Source: Lewinellaceae bacterium (GTDB lineage Bacteria > Bacteroidota > Bacteroidia > Chitinophagales > Saprospiraceae). Taken from it: a stretch of 64,000 bases of DNA. The stretch spans positions 434,001 to 498,000 of the forward strand of contig JADJUJ010000001.1 of assembly GCA_016710765.1 (NCBI GenBank), read 5' to 3'. The notes beneath the pieces are model-generated. The model ran no database searches. It was not told where the DNA came from and was given only the letters and a program-made list of their open reading frames with translations. Below are positions 1-9,266 of this stretch, piece after piece. The position numbers and the translations under genes are program-made. The first letter of the stretch is position 1. Each line of letters opens with the position of its first letter.

Positions 1-757
1 GCCAGTTCATGGCTTCAATCCGCGGCAGCATAACGGCCGGGTGCGTACCGTGAAATCGCTCCAGAGGTTCTGTTCCAGCGTATTCATACGTTTCCTGATG
101 GCCCAGCATTGCTGCTACGGTTTCATCAGCATGCCAAAGCCGATTAAAGGAATATTGCTTTCGCTGCTGGGCTTGCGGATGCCTTACCCAACCATAGTGG
201 TGTATCCAGGCATCTACTTGCCGAACGCGCAACTTGCGATCATTCTTCCACCGAAACCCTTGTGCATCGCGATAAGATCGAATGTTTTTGTTGTTGCGCA
301 CGATCCGAACTTCGCGGCGATACCAACGTCTGGATACGCCAATGTAGTCGTAAGAACCGTAAAAATGGCGGTACTGAAACAACAAGCCTTCCGTTTCCCG
401 CCGATCGAGGTTTTTCTCCATGGCACGGCGTATGGTAGGCAGGTCGCGTTCGTGCACACATTCATCACCCTGAATGTAAAAACACCAGTCGAAATCGGCG
501 GGAATAGCCTGAAAGGCTTTGTCTGTTTCCAACGCAAGCACCCGGCCACCTTCCCGGAGGGAATCGTCCCATTCGGTTTCCAGGATTTGGACCTTTAAAT
601 CACCGATGCTCTTGATCAGTTCGAGTGTGCGATCATCAGATTTTCCGACGGCCACGACCACAATATCACAGATGGGAAGTATGGAGCGGATAGCCTCTAC
701 TATTGGGTAATCGTACTCCAATGCATTTCGGATAATTGTAAAGCCTGCAACTTTCAC
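1..757 (-). CDS. Family 2 glycosyltransferase, C-terminus cut by window edge
   Basis: The minus strand is open from a GTG at 757 to the window edge (252 codons). The N-terminus reads VKVAGFTIIRNAL, the usual opening of a GT-A fold glycosyltransferase, followed by an acidic metal-site-like motif IQGDE near residue 98 (compare DxD). An RRWYRREVRIVRNN stretch follows. No in-frame ATG lies nearby and an in-frame stop lies 10 codons upstream, so GTG is the best start. Such enzymes move a sugar from a nucleotide donor to an acceptor in the cytoplasm. The polysaccharide genes 2-5 kb away, on the other strand, fit a role in surface glycans, but this is inference. The + strand reading frame over the same bases is a shadow. 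Confidence 0.8.
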   Translation of the reverse strand, partial: MKVAGFTIIRNALEYDYPIVEAIRSILPICDIVVVAVGKSDDRTLELIKSIGDLKVQILETEWDDSLREGGRVLALETDKAFQAIPADFDWCFYIQGDECVHERDLPTIRRAMEKNLDRRETEGLLFQYRHFYGSYDYIGVSRRWYRREVRIVRNNKNIRSYRDAQGFRWKNDRKLRVRQVDAWIHHYGWVRHPQAQQRKQYSFNRLWHADETVAAMLGHQETYEYAGTEPLERFHGTHPAVMLPRIEAMNW

Positions 758-805
758 GGATTGTACTTTTTTGCTAAGGTCCGGAATCTATAGAAAACAA
801 AAGTC

Positions 806-845
806 CATTTTCTTGTTTAAAGCTTTTTGTTTAAACAAGAAAATG
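806..845. repeat. Perfect 16-bp inverted repeat
   Basis: Arms at 806-821 and 830-845 (CATTTTCTTGTTTAAA and its exact complement) enclose an 8-base loop. The repeat lies between the divergent glycosyltransferase and the rightward promoter at 1043, upstream of both, so it is not obviously a terminator for a known gene. It could be a leader hairpin of the glycosyltransferase mRNA or a regulator site. No T-run follows on the minus strand. Confidence 0.7.
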
Positions 846-1042
846 CGCGCTCAGGCATCACTTGAAAACGAGATTTTAATGCCGGCCAAATGAAAAACGC
901 CCAATAGCCCGTTCTGAAGCTATAAACACAAGTAAAAAGTATTTTTATTTGGTAAACAGACATAATAGAACCAACCAATAAAATTTTATTTTCCCTGTTG
1001 CCTTAAAACAAATAATTTATTAATAAAAAGCGCGCATTTTTA

Positions 1043-1074
1043 CTTGCCAAAACCAGGATAAATGATTATATTTG
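1043..1074 (+). promoter_or_regulatory. Bacteroidota-type promoter upstream of leader/TPR gene
   Basis: TATATTTG at 1067-1074 matches the -7 consensus TAnnTTTG. CTTG at 1043-1046 sits 20 bases upstream in the place of the -33 TTTG. Transcription would start near 1079, about 275 bases before the TPR start codon. The sequence upstream (about 850-1040) is AT-rich and I see no gene in it. Confidence 0.5.
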
Positions 1075-1078
1075 TTGC

Positions 1079-1305
1079 TCGCTTTGGGGAAAGCGTTGTT
1101 CGTTGAGAAAGGCTTAGTGTCCACTTTTTCAATGATTCGGGAAAAGCATAAGAAAAAGTTTTGTGGAATACCGTAACCGCACAAGCCATATTTGGCGTGT
1201 AGCGGTTATTGTTCGCCCGGCTGTATTCTGGCATAGTTTGCCTGAAAGTTTAGCACCGGTCTGGATCTGGAGCCCAGTGTAGCTTCTTTTCTGGAATTTC
1301 TTTTT
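1079..1305 (+). ncRNA. Candidate structured RNA or long structured 5' leader
   Basis: This non-coding stretch follows a good promoter and folds by eye into successive stems: CGCTTT/AAAGCG right at the predicted 5' end (1079-1094), a TCCAC/GTGGA stem extended by TTTTTC/GAAAAA (about 1119-1168), a strong stem TAACCGC...GCGGTTA at 1174-1208 with an inner GCCA/TGGC, and GGCA/TGCC near 1233-1245. I cannot match it to 6S, tmRNA, SRP or RNase P RNA. It may simply be the leader of the TPR gene. No convincing reading frame lies in it. Confidence 0.35.
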
Positions 1306-1353
1306 GTGTTTTTTAAAGTTCCGAAACTCAATCTGACACACAAAACAGGCAGG

Positions 1354-2382
1354 ATGAATACGCAGCAACTCAAACTGATTTTTAAAGGCCGGATGGAATT
1401 CGGTTCACAACGGAGTTATGAAATGGCCAGTCGCCATTGGTTATCGCGTATGGATACCTATTTCAGATCCGATGTACTTTTCATCCACGAACTGGTTTTT
1501 GTGGAGGAAGAGTTTGCTTTGGTTATTCCACAGGTTACCATCATGAGCAGCGATAAATCCTGGCGCAGCACTACTGCTATGCTGCAGGAGGTTGCACAGT
1601 TTGCCATTACGGGAAACATTGGCGCCTGGTGTGTCGACAATGGTCAGTTGCTCGATTCCCTTATGATTGAGCCTATTTCTGAAAAATCTGCTGTAACACA
1701 ATATATTCTCGGACGGACGCTGTTGCAAGAGGGCGAGCATTTTGCTGAGGCTTCCATTGCTTTGAGCCGTGCCATCCAAAAATACGAGCGCCATGCACTG
1801 GCCTATGAACGACGGGGCTATGTTAATTACAAGTTGAAAAACTACAACGACGCCCTGCACGATTTTGATAAAAGCATTGGCATCAACCCCAATCATGGTG
1901 ACCCGTATTATGGCCGTGCAAAAGTACGCATGGTAAAAAACGACTGGGAATCAGCTGCTGCTGATTTTGACCGCACCATTCAGCTCACCATTGCTTTGCA
2001 GCCCATTTACTGGCTGGCACGCCTCAAAAAAGGGGAATGCCTTTTCCATTCCAAGAAATTTACGGAAGCCATCAAGGAATTCCGTTTGTACCTGCGCCGG
2101 CCTTTCCAGGAAAGCGACCCCAACTTTCAGCGACGCCGCAAGGCCCTCTTCATGCTGGGCAAAGCACTGCTGGCCATCGACCAACCTAAAGAAGCGCTGG
2201 AAGTGCTGGATAAAGCGTTAAGCATTCGTGCTGGCGCTGATTTGGCCCCTGAAAGTGACGGACTGGTGCAGCGCGCCATTGCCAAACGCCTTACCGGCAG
2301 TACTGAATATGGACCAGACCTTCAGGCTGCTGCTGATCTGGGCTGTTCAGAAGCCGTGCGGTTGCTGGAAGAGTGGCGCTAA
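1354..2382 (+). CDS. TPR-repeat protein
   Basis: 342 residues from the ATG at 1354, which follows a purine-rich AGG; an upstream ATG at 1306 is possible but gives an unlikely extension. About residues 115-215 form tetratricopeptide repeats (for example RRGYVNYKLKNYNDALHDF, then GINPNHGDPYYGRAKVRM), and further TPR-like helices lie at 235-295 (KALFMLGKALLAIDQPKEAL). The first 110 residues have no motif I recognise. There is no signal peptide, so the protein is probably cytoplasmic and a protein-protein adaptor. Its partner is unknown, and the neighbouring polysaccharide genes are separated from it by a hairpin and a terminator. Confidence 0.8.
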   Translation: MNTQQLKLIFKGRMEFGSQRSYEMASRHWLSRMDTYFRSDVLFIHELVFVEEEFALVIPQVTIMSSDKSWRSTTAMLQEVAQFAITGNIGAWCVDNGQLLDSLMIEPISEKSAVTQYILGRTLLQEGEHFAEASIALSRAIQKYERHALAYERRGYVNYKLKNYNDALHDFDKSIGINPNHGDPYYGRAKVRMVKNDWESAAADFDRTIQLTIALQPIYWLARLKKGECLFHSKKFTEAIKEFRLYLRRPFQESDPNFQRRRKALFMLGKALLAIDQPKEALEVLDKALSIRAGADLAPESDGLVQRAIAKRLTGSTEYGPDLQAAADLGCSEAVRLLEEWR

Positions 2383-2436
2383 TTTGATCAAGTACTCCTG
2401 GCAGCGGACTTCAGCGCCAAAACGTATTAGCTTTAG

Positions 2437-2603
2437 CTAGTGCAGCGTTTGGCAATTACCCTGTGAATTGACGGCCACATTTTCCCTTCATTTGCGTTGT
2501 TCGTCGGTTAATCCCGATATCTTCGGGATCGCCCTCCTCACGCCTTGATCAATGAAAAATCTGCCTCGCCAATTCACAGGGTATTCGCCCGATGCTGCAC
2601 TAG
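2437..2603. repeat. MITE-like element with 34-bp imperfect terminal inverted repeats
   Basis: Arms at 2437-2470 and 2570-2603 match at 29 of 34 positions; the outer ten bases (CTAGTGCAGC) and inner 14 bases (TACCCTGTGAATTG) are exact. The 99-bp core holds a small palindrome CCCGATATCTTCGGG. There is no coding capacity. This is the architecture of a non-autonomous mobile or REP-like element, and it lies directly upstream of the Wzz promoter. No target-site duplication is clear. Confidence 0.6.
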
Positions 2604-2604
2604 T

Positions 2605-2641
2605 GACCCGGTATTTGCTATTACCGGGTCACTATTTTTTT
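2605..2641 (+). terminator. Rho-independent-like hairpin before the Wzz gene
   Basis: GACCCGGTA (2605-2613) pairs with TACCGGGTC (2622-2630), and a run of T follows at 2634-2641. It can end transcription from the TPR gene. The T-run runs into the -7 element of the next promoter. Confidence 0.6.
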
Positions 2642-2648
2642 ACCTTTG
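2614..2648 (+). promoter_or_regulatory. Promoter for the Wzz-like gene
   Basis: TACCTTTG at 2641-2648 fits the Bacteroidota -7 element TAnnTTTG. TTTG at 2614-2617 lies 23 bases upstream, at the long end of the accepted spacing. The predicted leader is about 28 bases before the ATG at 2680. Confidence 0.5.
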
Positions 2649-2679
2649 CGCCGCAACAGACAGACAATACGCAACCAAC

Positions 2680-3816
2680 ATGCAAAAGCACGATAACTTG
2701 CTGGGTGTTTTACAAACCATTTACCGATGGCGAAAAGCCATCCGTAATGTTTGTATCCTCGCAGTAGTGGGCAGCATCGGATTTTCCCTGATGCTCAAGA
2801 ACCATTACAAAGCCACCACTGTTTTTTATCCGGCAAGCACCCAGCTCGCCAACCCTGAACTGATGTTCGGCACGACCGGACAGGTAACCGACTATTTCGG
2901 TTCCGACCGGGAACTCGACCGCCTCGTTGAAATTGCAAACAGCGGCGAACTGATCAATTTCATGGTTTGGAAGTTCCAATTATACCAACATTACGGGTAC
3001 GACTCCACTTCCGCAGACGGCCCGTTTAAGGTGAGAGCATACCTCCGCTCGCTGTATGATGCGCAAAAAAATAAAAATGATGCCATTGAGGTAAGTGTAG
3101 AAGATACCGACCCTTTGCTTGCCGCCGAAATGGCCAATGCCGCCAGGGATAAAATTGATCAAATCGCCCAGCGACTCAACAAGGAAAGCCAGGCTAAGAT
3201 CCTGACAGCCTTCGACGACAATATTCGCCGCAAAAGAACGGAACTCAGCGCACTCGCTGATACCATGCTCCAAATGCGGACATTGTACGGCATTTATGCT
3301 CCGGAATCGCAAGGAGAATTCCTGGCAGATCAGGTAATTTCTGCCGAAGCGGGTGTTGTGAAAAACCGGGCGAAACTCGAAGTACTTGAGAACAACCCCG
3401 CCATTCCACGGGACACCATTGCCTACATAAAAGCAGATCTTCGGGCTTTTGAGCGGCAGCGACAAATGCTCATCTCCAACAATCCGAAAGATGGCGACCT
3501 GACCGTAGGCCGCTTCAATGAAGGCTTACCTAAAGTGTCGATCCTAAACGACCTCCACTTTCAAGCCCGCAAGCAGCTGAGCTACGACCTGGAGCGCTAC
3601 AATCAAATCAAATCGGCCTACAACACCGACATTCCCGCGGTGCACATCATTGAAACGGCAGCAAAGCCCCTGATCAAAAGCCGACCCAAACGCAGCATCA
3701 TCGTCATCGCCACGCTGGTGGCCGCTTTTCTGTTTTCCGTACTGGGGGCCCTTATGGCCGATGCTTATCGGGACATCAACTGGAAGGCCGTAACCCGCGA
3801 AGAACCTGCCGACTGA
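2680..3816 (+). CDS. Wzz-like polysaccharide chain-length/export co-polymerase
   Basis: 378 residues. Topology is that of polysaccharide co-polymerases: a membrane helix near residues 25-45, a long periplasmic part with helical stretches (about 150-330), and a C-terminal membrane helix (IIVIATLVAAFLFSVLGAL) before a short cytoplasmic tail. There is no C-terminal tyrosine kinase domain, so it resembles Wzz rather than Wzc. Known members set the chain length of O-antigen or exopolysaccharide. The start at 2680 is chosen over an upstream TTG because the promoter lies between them. The ligase/polymerase gene follows after 3 bases, so the two are an operon. No flippase or outer-membrane export gene is visible. 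Confidence 0.8.
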   Translation: MQKHDNLLGVLQTIYRWRKAIRNVCILAVVGSIGFSLMLKNHYKATTVFYPASTQLANPELMFGTTGQVTDYFGSDRELDRLVEIANSGELINFMVWKFQLYQHYGYDSTSADGPFKVRAYLRSLYDAQKNKNDAIEVSVEDTDPLLAAEMANAARDKIDQIAQRLNKESQAKILTAFDDNIRRKRTELSALADTMLQMRTLYGIYAPESQGEFLADQVISAEAGVVKNRAKLEVLENNPAIPRDTIAYIKADLRAFERQRQMLISNNPKDGDLTVGRFNEGLPKVSILNDLHFQARKQLSYDLERYNQIKSAYNTDIPAVHIIETAAKPLIKSRPKRSIIVIATLVAAFLFSVLGALMADAYRDINWKAVTREEPAD

Positions 3817-3819
3817 CCC

Positions 3820-5291
3820 ATGCTGCAACGCCTCGCCACCCTGTTCGCTACCCCGAAAGAGCATCCTCAGCGCCTCTTGTTCCTGGCGCTGGCGCTGGCA
3901 ACCGTAGCAGCGCTTTGGGGTGCCGTGGCAACGGAACGCTGGTGGCTGATGGGCATTCCGGCAGCCCTGCTGCTGGCCTGGGCTGCCCTCGTCGATTTTC
4001 AGCAGATTTACTTTCTCATGCTGGGCTGTATCCCCATTTCCATCGAAATGGAACTTCCCGGCGGGCTGGGTACCGACTTACCGTCCGAACCCCTGATGTG
4101 GCTGTTAACCCTGAGCAGTGTACTCTGGTTTTGAGCAATTACCGTATGGTTGACATGCGCTTCCTGAAACATCCGCTCACCCTGGCATTGCTGGCACACC
4201 TGGCCTGGATGACCGTAGCAGTAGTCGCTTCAGAAGACTTTCTGGTATCCTTCAAGTTTTTACTGGCCAAAGGCTGGTACGTTATTGTATTCTTTTTTTT
4301 GGCCGGACGGGTATTCGAAACCGAACGAGATTACAAAAAAATGCTGTGGTGGTTTTTCATTCCATTGCTTTTTACTACCCTGGTGGTGCTGGCCCGGCAT
4401 TCCGCCTCTGGCTTTTCCTTTAAGGAGGTCAATTATGTGATGGGGCCCTTTTACCGCAACCACGTGATGTACGCCTGCCTGCTGGCCATTTTCATGCCCT
4501 TTGTTTGGATCGGAACATATTGGTACAAGCGCTGGTCGGGGGCCTGGCTGATTCTTGTGTTTGGTATCGTGGTCCTGCTCATTGGAATTAATTTCGCCTA
4601 TACCCGCGCAGCCTACGTAGCGCTTGTTGCAGCCATTGGAATCTATTGGATTCTACGCCGCAAATGGATGAAATATGCGCTGATCCTGACGGCCATTGTA
4701 TTTACCCTGCTGATTGCCCTGGTCACCCACCGCGACAACTGGCTGGAGTTTGCACCAGATTATACAAAAACAGTTACCCATACCCGCTTCGACAACTTGC
4801 TGGAAGCAACCACCAAGCTGCAGGATATTTCCACCATGGAAAGGGTGTATCGTTGGGTGGCCGCATCGTACATGATCCAGGACCATCCCATGAAAGGCTT
4901 TGGACCCGGTAATTTTTATTTTAACTACAAAAACTACACCGTCTCCAGTTTCAAGACCTATGTAAGTGCCAACCCTGAGCGTTCGGGTATCCACAACTAC
5001 TATCTGATGACGGCGGTAGAACAGGGTCTGCCGGGAATGTTTTTGTTTATCGCACTATGCTTTATCACGATGCTCTATGGTGAGCGCATTTACCATCAAA
5101 CCGCTGTGTTGTGGCGAAGGCGAATGGTGGTATCAGCAACGCTTTGCTTCGTGCTGATTGCCTTGCTCATGCTAATGAATGACTTTGTTGAAACCGACAA
5201 AATTGGCTCCCTGTTTTTTATTTGCCTGGCCATGCTGGTGAACCTGGATTTGCAAAACCAGTCCATAACGGAAAAAACCATGGTCGATTAA
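3820..5291 (+). CDS. O-antigen ligase/polymerase family membrane protein (frameshift near 4131)
   Basis: The reading frame runs from ATG 3820, meets TGA at 4132, and continues in another frame to 5291. Adding one T to the run at 4129-4132 restores a protein of about 490 residues with roughly 10-12 membrane helices. The order is the one expected of the Wzy/WaaL family: many helices, a large periplasmic loop near residues 310-390 containing GFGPGNFYFNYKNY and SGIHNYYLMTAVEQGLPG, then the last helices. Known members polymerise O-units or join O-antigen or exopolysaccharide to the acceptor on the outer face of the inner membrane. It directly follows the Wzz gene. The break may be a sequencing error or a genuine inactivation. 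Ligase and polymerase cannot be told apart here. Confidence 0.8.
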
Positions 5292-5411
5292 TCCAGATTA
5301 AACTGGAGTTAACGGAGCGTTCGGAGCGGCCTTGCGCCTCTTCCCTTGAAACGAGACTTTGGGTTTTATGGATTATAAATCCTTAGAAACCATTAAAAAA
5401 AAGATTAAACT

Positions 5412-5444
5412 GTTGCTATTTTAATGGCATCTCCTTTATTTTTG
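5412..5444 (+). promoter_or_regulatory. Promoter for the haloperoxidase-like gene
   Basis: TATTTTTG at 5437-5444 matches TAnnTTTG. GTTG at 5412-5415 is 21 bases upstream as a partial -33 box. The leader would be about 45 bases. Confidence 0.45.
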
Positions 5445-5494
5445 CAGCTGTTTTAATCCACGGTGCTTCATGCACTTTAATTGCTTTCCCGTAT

Positions 5495-6850
5495 ATGAAA
5501 AATCTCTACCTCCTGCTTGCGGCAGTTTTGCTGTTGCTGCCCTTTGGTTGCAACGATAACAATTCCGGTCCAGATATTAAGGCCCTTCAACACCGCACTG
5601 CCGACTATAGTGGCGACTTGGCTCATTCCTGGATGGAACTCGGTTACCAAATGATTCAAGACAACCAGCTCTATGGTCCGCATGCCGCGCGCATCATGGG
5701 CTACCTTGGGCTTTGCACCTGGGAGTCGGTGTACCCTGGAATTCCCAATGCCATCAGCATGGAAGGCCAGATCAACGACTATGCCGATGCGGCCTATGTT
5801 GACCTCGACAAAGAATACGATTGGGGTATTGTATTGTGCTCTGCCATGCGAACGCTTTATCCTTTCTTGGTGGATAATTTCACTGCCGCCCAGCGCAGTC
5901 AGGTAAACGTACTGGCAGATCAGCAGGAAGTGGCAATGATGGAAAAGGGAATCAGCCCACAAACCAGGGTTAACTCCATCGACCTGGGCAACCGGATTGG
6001 TTTGCGCATCGCTGCCAGAACCCAACGCGACGGGCGCGATGTTATCCAGAATATCGTACCGGTAACACCCCTTCGGGATGCTGATCACAAGTGGTACTGG
6101 GCCCCCAATACCCCAGGACAAACCCCGGTGGAACCGCTCTGGAGCACTATCCGCACCTTCGCCATTGATAATGCGCAAATGTGCGAAGTTGAACCGCCCT
6201 TTAACTATTCGGAAACCCCCGGTTCAAACTTCTACCAGGATGCTTTGGAAGTGTACAATATTGAACGTACACCACAAAACAAGGCCATTGCTTACCACTG
6301 GGAAAATGGCCCCAACCGCACCTGCAGCCCGGCCTGCCATTGGGTAAGCATTACCCAACAATTGTTGGAAGGTCAGAATGCTAACCTCGCGCTCACCGCA
6401 AAGGCCTACTGCATGGCTGGCATTACTGCCGCTGATGCTTTCAGTGCATGCTGGTACATGAAATACAAATACTTTTTGCTGCGCCCCATTACCTACATTC
6501 GCGAAGTTATCGACCCCAACTGGACGCCTTTGGTCAACACCCCGCCATATCCCGACTATACTTCCGGTTCCGCAACCATTGGCGGCGCGATGCCTGTTGT
6601 GTTGGCCAGTGTTTTTGGTGATATTCCGTTTGTCGACCGCTCCCAATTGGGCAGCCCCTTGTTCACGCCAGATGGAGGCCCCTTCGTTCTTCCCGAGCGC
6701 TCCTTCACTTCGATTACAAAAGCGGGAGAAGAGCAGGCCTTGTCGCGTATCATTGGAGGTGTGCACTTCCGCCGCGCTTGTGAGCAGGGTTTGGTTGCCG
6801 GTAAATGCATTGGGAATTCCGTTTTGTCGAGGCTGCGGTTCGAGCAGTAA
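5495..6850 (+). CDS. Vanadium haloperoxidase-like PAP2 lipoprotein, catalytic His replaced
   Basis: 451 residues with a lipoprotein signal (hydrophobic stretch ending LPFGC, Cys19). The C-terminal half carries the vanadium-haloperoxidase/PAP2 phosphate pocket: K323 and R330 in KYKYFLLRP (spacing of 7 as in the family), a glycine-rich SGS motif at about 357-359 in YTSGSATIGGA, and R418/H424 in RIIGGVHFRR (spacing of 6). In characterised enzymes the second motif is SGH, whose histidine assists peroxide activation; here it is Ser359. Oxidised-halide chemistry may therefore be weakened or changed, and phosphatase-like activity or plain binding is an alternative. It stands alone between a promoter and a strong terminator. 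A remnant of a second copy lies at 9286-9324. Confidence 0.85.
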   Translation: MKNLYLLLAAVLLLLPFGCNDNNSGPDIKALQHRTADYSGDLAHSWMELGYQMIQDNQLYGPHAARIMGYLGLCTWESVYPGIPNAISMEGQINDYADAAYVDLDKEYDWGIVLCSAMRTLYPFLVDNFTAAQRSQVNVLADQQEVAMMEKGISPQTRVNSIDLGNRIGLRIAARTQRDGRDVIQNIVPVTPLRDADHKWYWAPNTPGQTPVEPLWSTIRTFAIDNAQMCEVEPPFNYSETPGSNFYQDALEVYNIERTPQNKAIAYHWENGPNRTCSPACHWVSITQQLLEGQNANLALTAKAYCMAGITAADAFSACWYMKYKYFLLRPITYIREVIDPNWTPLVNTPPYPDYTSGSATIGGAMPVVLASVFGDIPFVDRSQLGSPLFTPDGGPFVLPERSFTSITKAGEEQALSRIIGGVHFRRACEQGLVAGKCIGNSVLSRLRFEQ

Positions 6851-6866
6851 GGTTGAATATTTGAAT

Positions 6867-6909
6867 AAAAAACAGTCGGCTTGGGGGCTTCCCGGGCCGA
6901 CTGTTTTTT
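6867..6909. terminator. Strong hairpin terminator after the haloperoxidase gene
   Basis: AAAAAACAGTCGGC (6867-6880) pairs with GCCGACTGTTTTTT (6896-6909). The T-run on one side and A-run on the other make it usable in both directions. Confidence 0.85.
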
Positions 6910-6979
6910 ATTGGGTGACAAAAAACAGCCGCCACCGAAAGTTTTACCGCAATCTATCATCTAAGGAGAAAAGATACTT

Positions 6980-9253
6980 ATGAAAAATCTCGTTTTTTTG
7001 CTTTTGGTCCTCCTGGGAACAACCACAGCACTCCCAGCACAAGGGTTTTACGACTTAGGTGCCATTCAAACCATCCAAATCACCTTTGCCCAAAGCAATT
7101 GGGATCAACTACTTGATGCAGAATATGCCGGCGCCGGCGGCTACATCATGGCGCAAAGTGTGGTCATCAATGGGGTGGAATTCGACAGCGTCGGGGTTAA
7201 ATACAAGGGCAACAGCACCTACAGTGCAAATCAGGTTAAAAATCCGTTTCACATCGAACTGGATACTTACAAGAACCAGGACTATCAGGGCTATACAGAC
7301 ATTAAGCTGAGCAACGTATCCAAAGACCCTTCCTTCGTGCGCGAGGTTTTGTCGTACCAGATCCTGCGGCAATACATGGATGCACCCCTGTCCAATTACG
7401 CCAATGTATACGTCAACGGCGTTTTAATTGGCCTGTATAGCAATTCAGAATCCGTTTCAAAGAAATTCGTCAACAGTCATTTCTATTCCAAAAGCAATGC
7501 ATTTTTTAAATGCAACCCGCCCGATGGCGCCGGACCCGGAACCAGCGCTCGGCCAGATCTGGTTTATCTAGGCCAGGATAGCCTGGAATATTACGCCGCC
7601 TACGAGTTGAAATCGGATGCCGGATGGCAGGACCTGATCGATCTCTGCGACACCCTTGCCAATGCTCCGGCTGCGATCGAACGGATCCTGGATACCGATA
7701 GGGTGCTGTGGATGTTGGCTTTTGACAACATGTTGGTCAACCTGGACAGTTATATTGGCGGTTTTGCACAAAATTATTACTTATACCGTGACGATTACAA
7801 TCGCTTCCTGCCAGTCGTTTGGGACCTCAACGAGTCGTTCGGACGCTTTTCCCAAACAGGCAGCGGCAACCTCAACAGCACCGCGGCCAAGCAGCAAATG
7901 AGTCATTTGTTGCACGCTTCGGACGCGAATTTCCCCCTTGTTCAAAAATTATTGAGCGTGCCGCGGTACAAGCGCATGTACGTAGCACATTGTAAAACCA
8001 TGTTGCTCGAAAACTTTTCCAACGGCAGTTACTATACCAGCGGACAGGCGCTTCAGGCCAGCATCGATGCAGCAGTGCAGGCGGATGTGAATAAGTTTTT
8101 TACCTATGCCAATTTTGTTTCCAACCTGACTTCCGACATTAACAGCGGCGGCGGTCCGGGTGGCGGCACTACGCCCGGCATCACCAATTTGATGAATGGC
8201 CGGAGCACGTATTTATTGGGCTTGTCTGATTTCACGCAAACGGAACCCAATTTTTCCAACATCGGTTTGTCAGACCCCACGCCGATCATCAATGAAACCA
8301 TTGCCGTCACTGCCAATGTGGCGAATGCCACCACGGTGTATTTGGGTTTCCGGAGCGAATTGGGTGCGCCATTTACCAAAATTCTCATGTTGGACGATGG
8401 GCTGCATCAGGACGGGGCTGCCAACGATGGCGTTTTTGGCGCAAATTTTTTGATAAATAACGCCTTTATTCAATATTATTTCTACGCTGAAAACAGCAAC
8501 GCGGGAAAATTTTCACCACAACGGGCCGAGCACGAATTCTATACCCTGACCGCTACCGTATCGAACCCCAACGGAGGTGACCTGGTGATCAACGAATTTA
8601 TGGCCTCCAACAGCAGCACTGTTGCCGACCAAAATGGACAGTACGACGACTGGATAGAATTGTACAACAACAGCACATCCAGCATTTCACTGGAAGGATA
8701 CTTCCTCTCGGATGACGGCTCCGACACCAAGAAGTGGGCCTTTCCTGCTGGCACAAGCATACCAGGGCATGGATATCTGGTGGTTTGGGCCGACAACGAC
8801 GAAAGCCAGGCGGGGCTGCATGCCAACTTTAAATTGTCGGCCTCAGCAGAATCTGTTTTACTGGTAAATCCAGCAGGCGATATTATTGATGAGGTCAGTT
8901 ATGTAAACCAGACCGTCGATATTTCCTACGGCAGGTTTCCAAATGGCACCGGGAACTTTCAGTTAATGAATCCAACATTTAATGCAGAAAATACGGGCTC
9001 GACAAATACAACAGTAAATGCAGCCAATGCAACAACAATTCATGTAAATCCCAACCCCGCAGATGATGCTTTTTATTTGAAAATTGAAAGTCCCGATGCG
9101 GAGGAAAAAACCGTATTTATTTACAATTTAAATGGGACAATTGTTTATCAAAATAGTGTCTCCGAAAATGAAAGAATTAATACAGCGGATTGGACGCCGG
9201 GTATGTATTTTATTCGGGTAGAAAATGTGTTTATTAAATTGATTGTTAAATAG
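6980..9253 (+). CDS. Secreted CotH-kinase-like protein with lamin-tail domain and T9SS tail
   Basis: 757 residues. A signal peptide (1-20, cleavage after LPAQ) is followed by a CotH-type domain at about 40-390 with the motifs GVKYKGNSTY, NMLVNLDSY and VWDLNESFGR. The last fits the acidic metal or nucleotide site of spore-coat kinase CotH. A glycine linker near 390 follows, then a beta domain (420-520), a lamin-tail domain (about 530-640: VINEFMASNSS, YDDWIELYNN) and a C-terminal T9SS sorting domain beginning VNPNPADDAFYLKI. Export through the outer membrane by T9SS and cell-surface display are therefore expected. CotH phosphorylates coat proteins in Bacillus; the substrate here is unknown. 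It starts a new unit after the terminator at 6867. Confidence 0.9.
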   Translation: MKNLVFLLLVLLGTTTALPAQGFYDLGAIQTIQITFAQSNWDQLLDAEYAGAGGYIMAQSVVINGVEFDSVGVKYKGNSTYSANQVKNPFHIELDTYKNQDYQGYTDIKLSNVSKDPSFVREVLSYQILRQYMDAPLSNYANVYVNGVLIGLYSNSESVSKKFVNSHFYSKSNAFFKCNPPDGAGPGTSARPDLVYLGQDSLEYYAAYELKSDAGWQDLIDLCDTLANAPAAIERILDTDRVLWMLAFDNMLVNLDSYIGGFAQNYYLYRDDYNRFLPVVWDLNESFGRFSQTGSGNLNSTAAKQQMSHLLHASDANFPLVQKLLSVPRYKRMYVAHCKTMLLENFSNGSYYTSGQALQASIDAAVQADVNKFFTYANFVSNLTSDINSGGGPGGGTTPGITNLMNGRSTYLLGLSDFTQTEPNFSNIGLSDPTPIINETIAVTANVANATTVYLGFRSELGAPFTKILMLDDGLHQDGAANDGVFGANFLINNAFIQYYFYAENSNAGKFSPQRAEHEFYTLTATVSNPNGGDLVINEFMASNSSTVADQNGQYDDWIELYNNSTSSISLEGYFLSDDGSDTKKWAFPAGTSIPGHGYLVVWADNDESQAGLHANFKLSASAESVLLVNPAGDIIDEVSYVNQTVDISYGRFPNGTGNFQLMNPTFNAENTGSTNTTVNAANATTIHVNPNPADDAFYLKIESPDAEEKTVFIYNLNGTIVYQNSVSENERINTADWTPGMYFIRVENVFIKLIVK

Positions 9254-9266
9254 ACTTAGCTGGGAA

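Noticed and set aside
41..598. Long open frame on the + strand at the window start
   Set aside because: It lies opposite the glycosyltransferase, whose protein has clear family motifs; composition of the + frame is not protein-like.
5477..6178. 233-residue frame opposite the haloperoxidase gene
   Set aside because: Antisense shadow of a gene with a signal peptide and conserved motifs.
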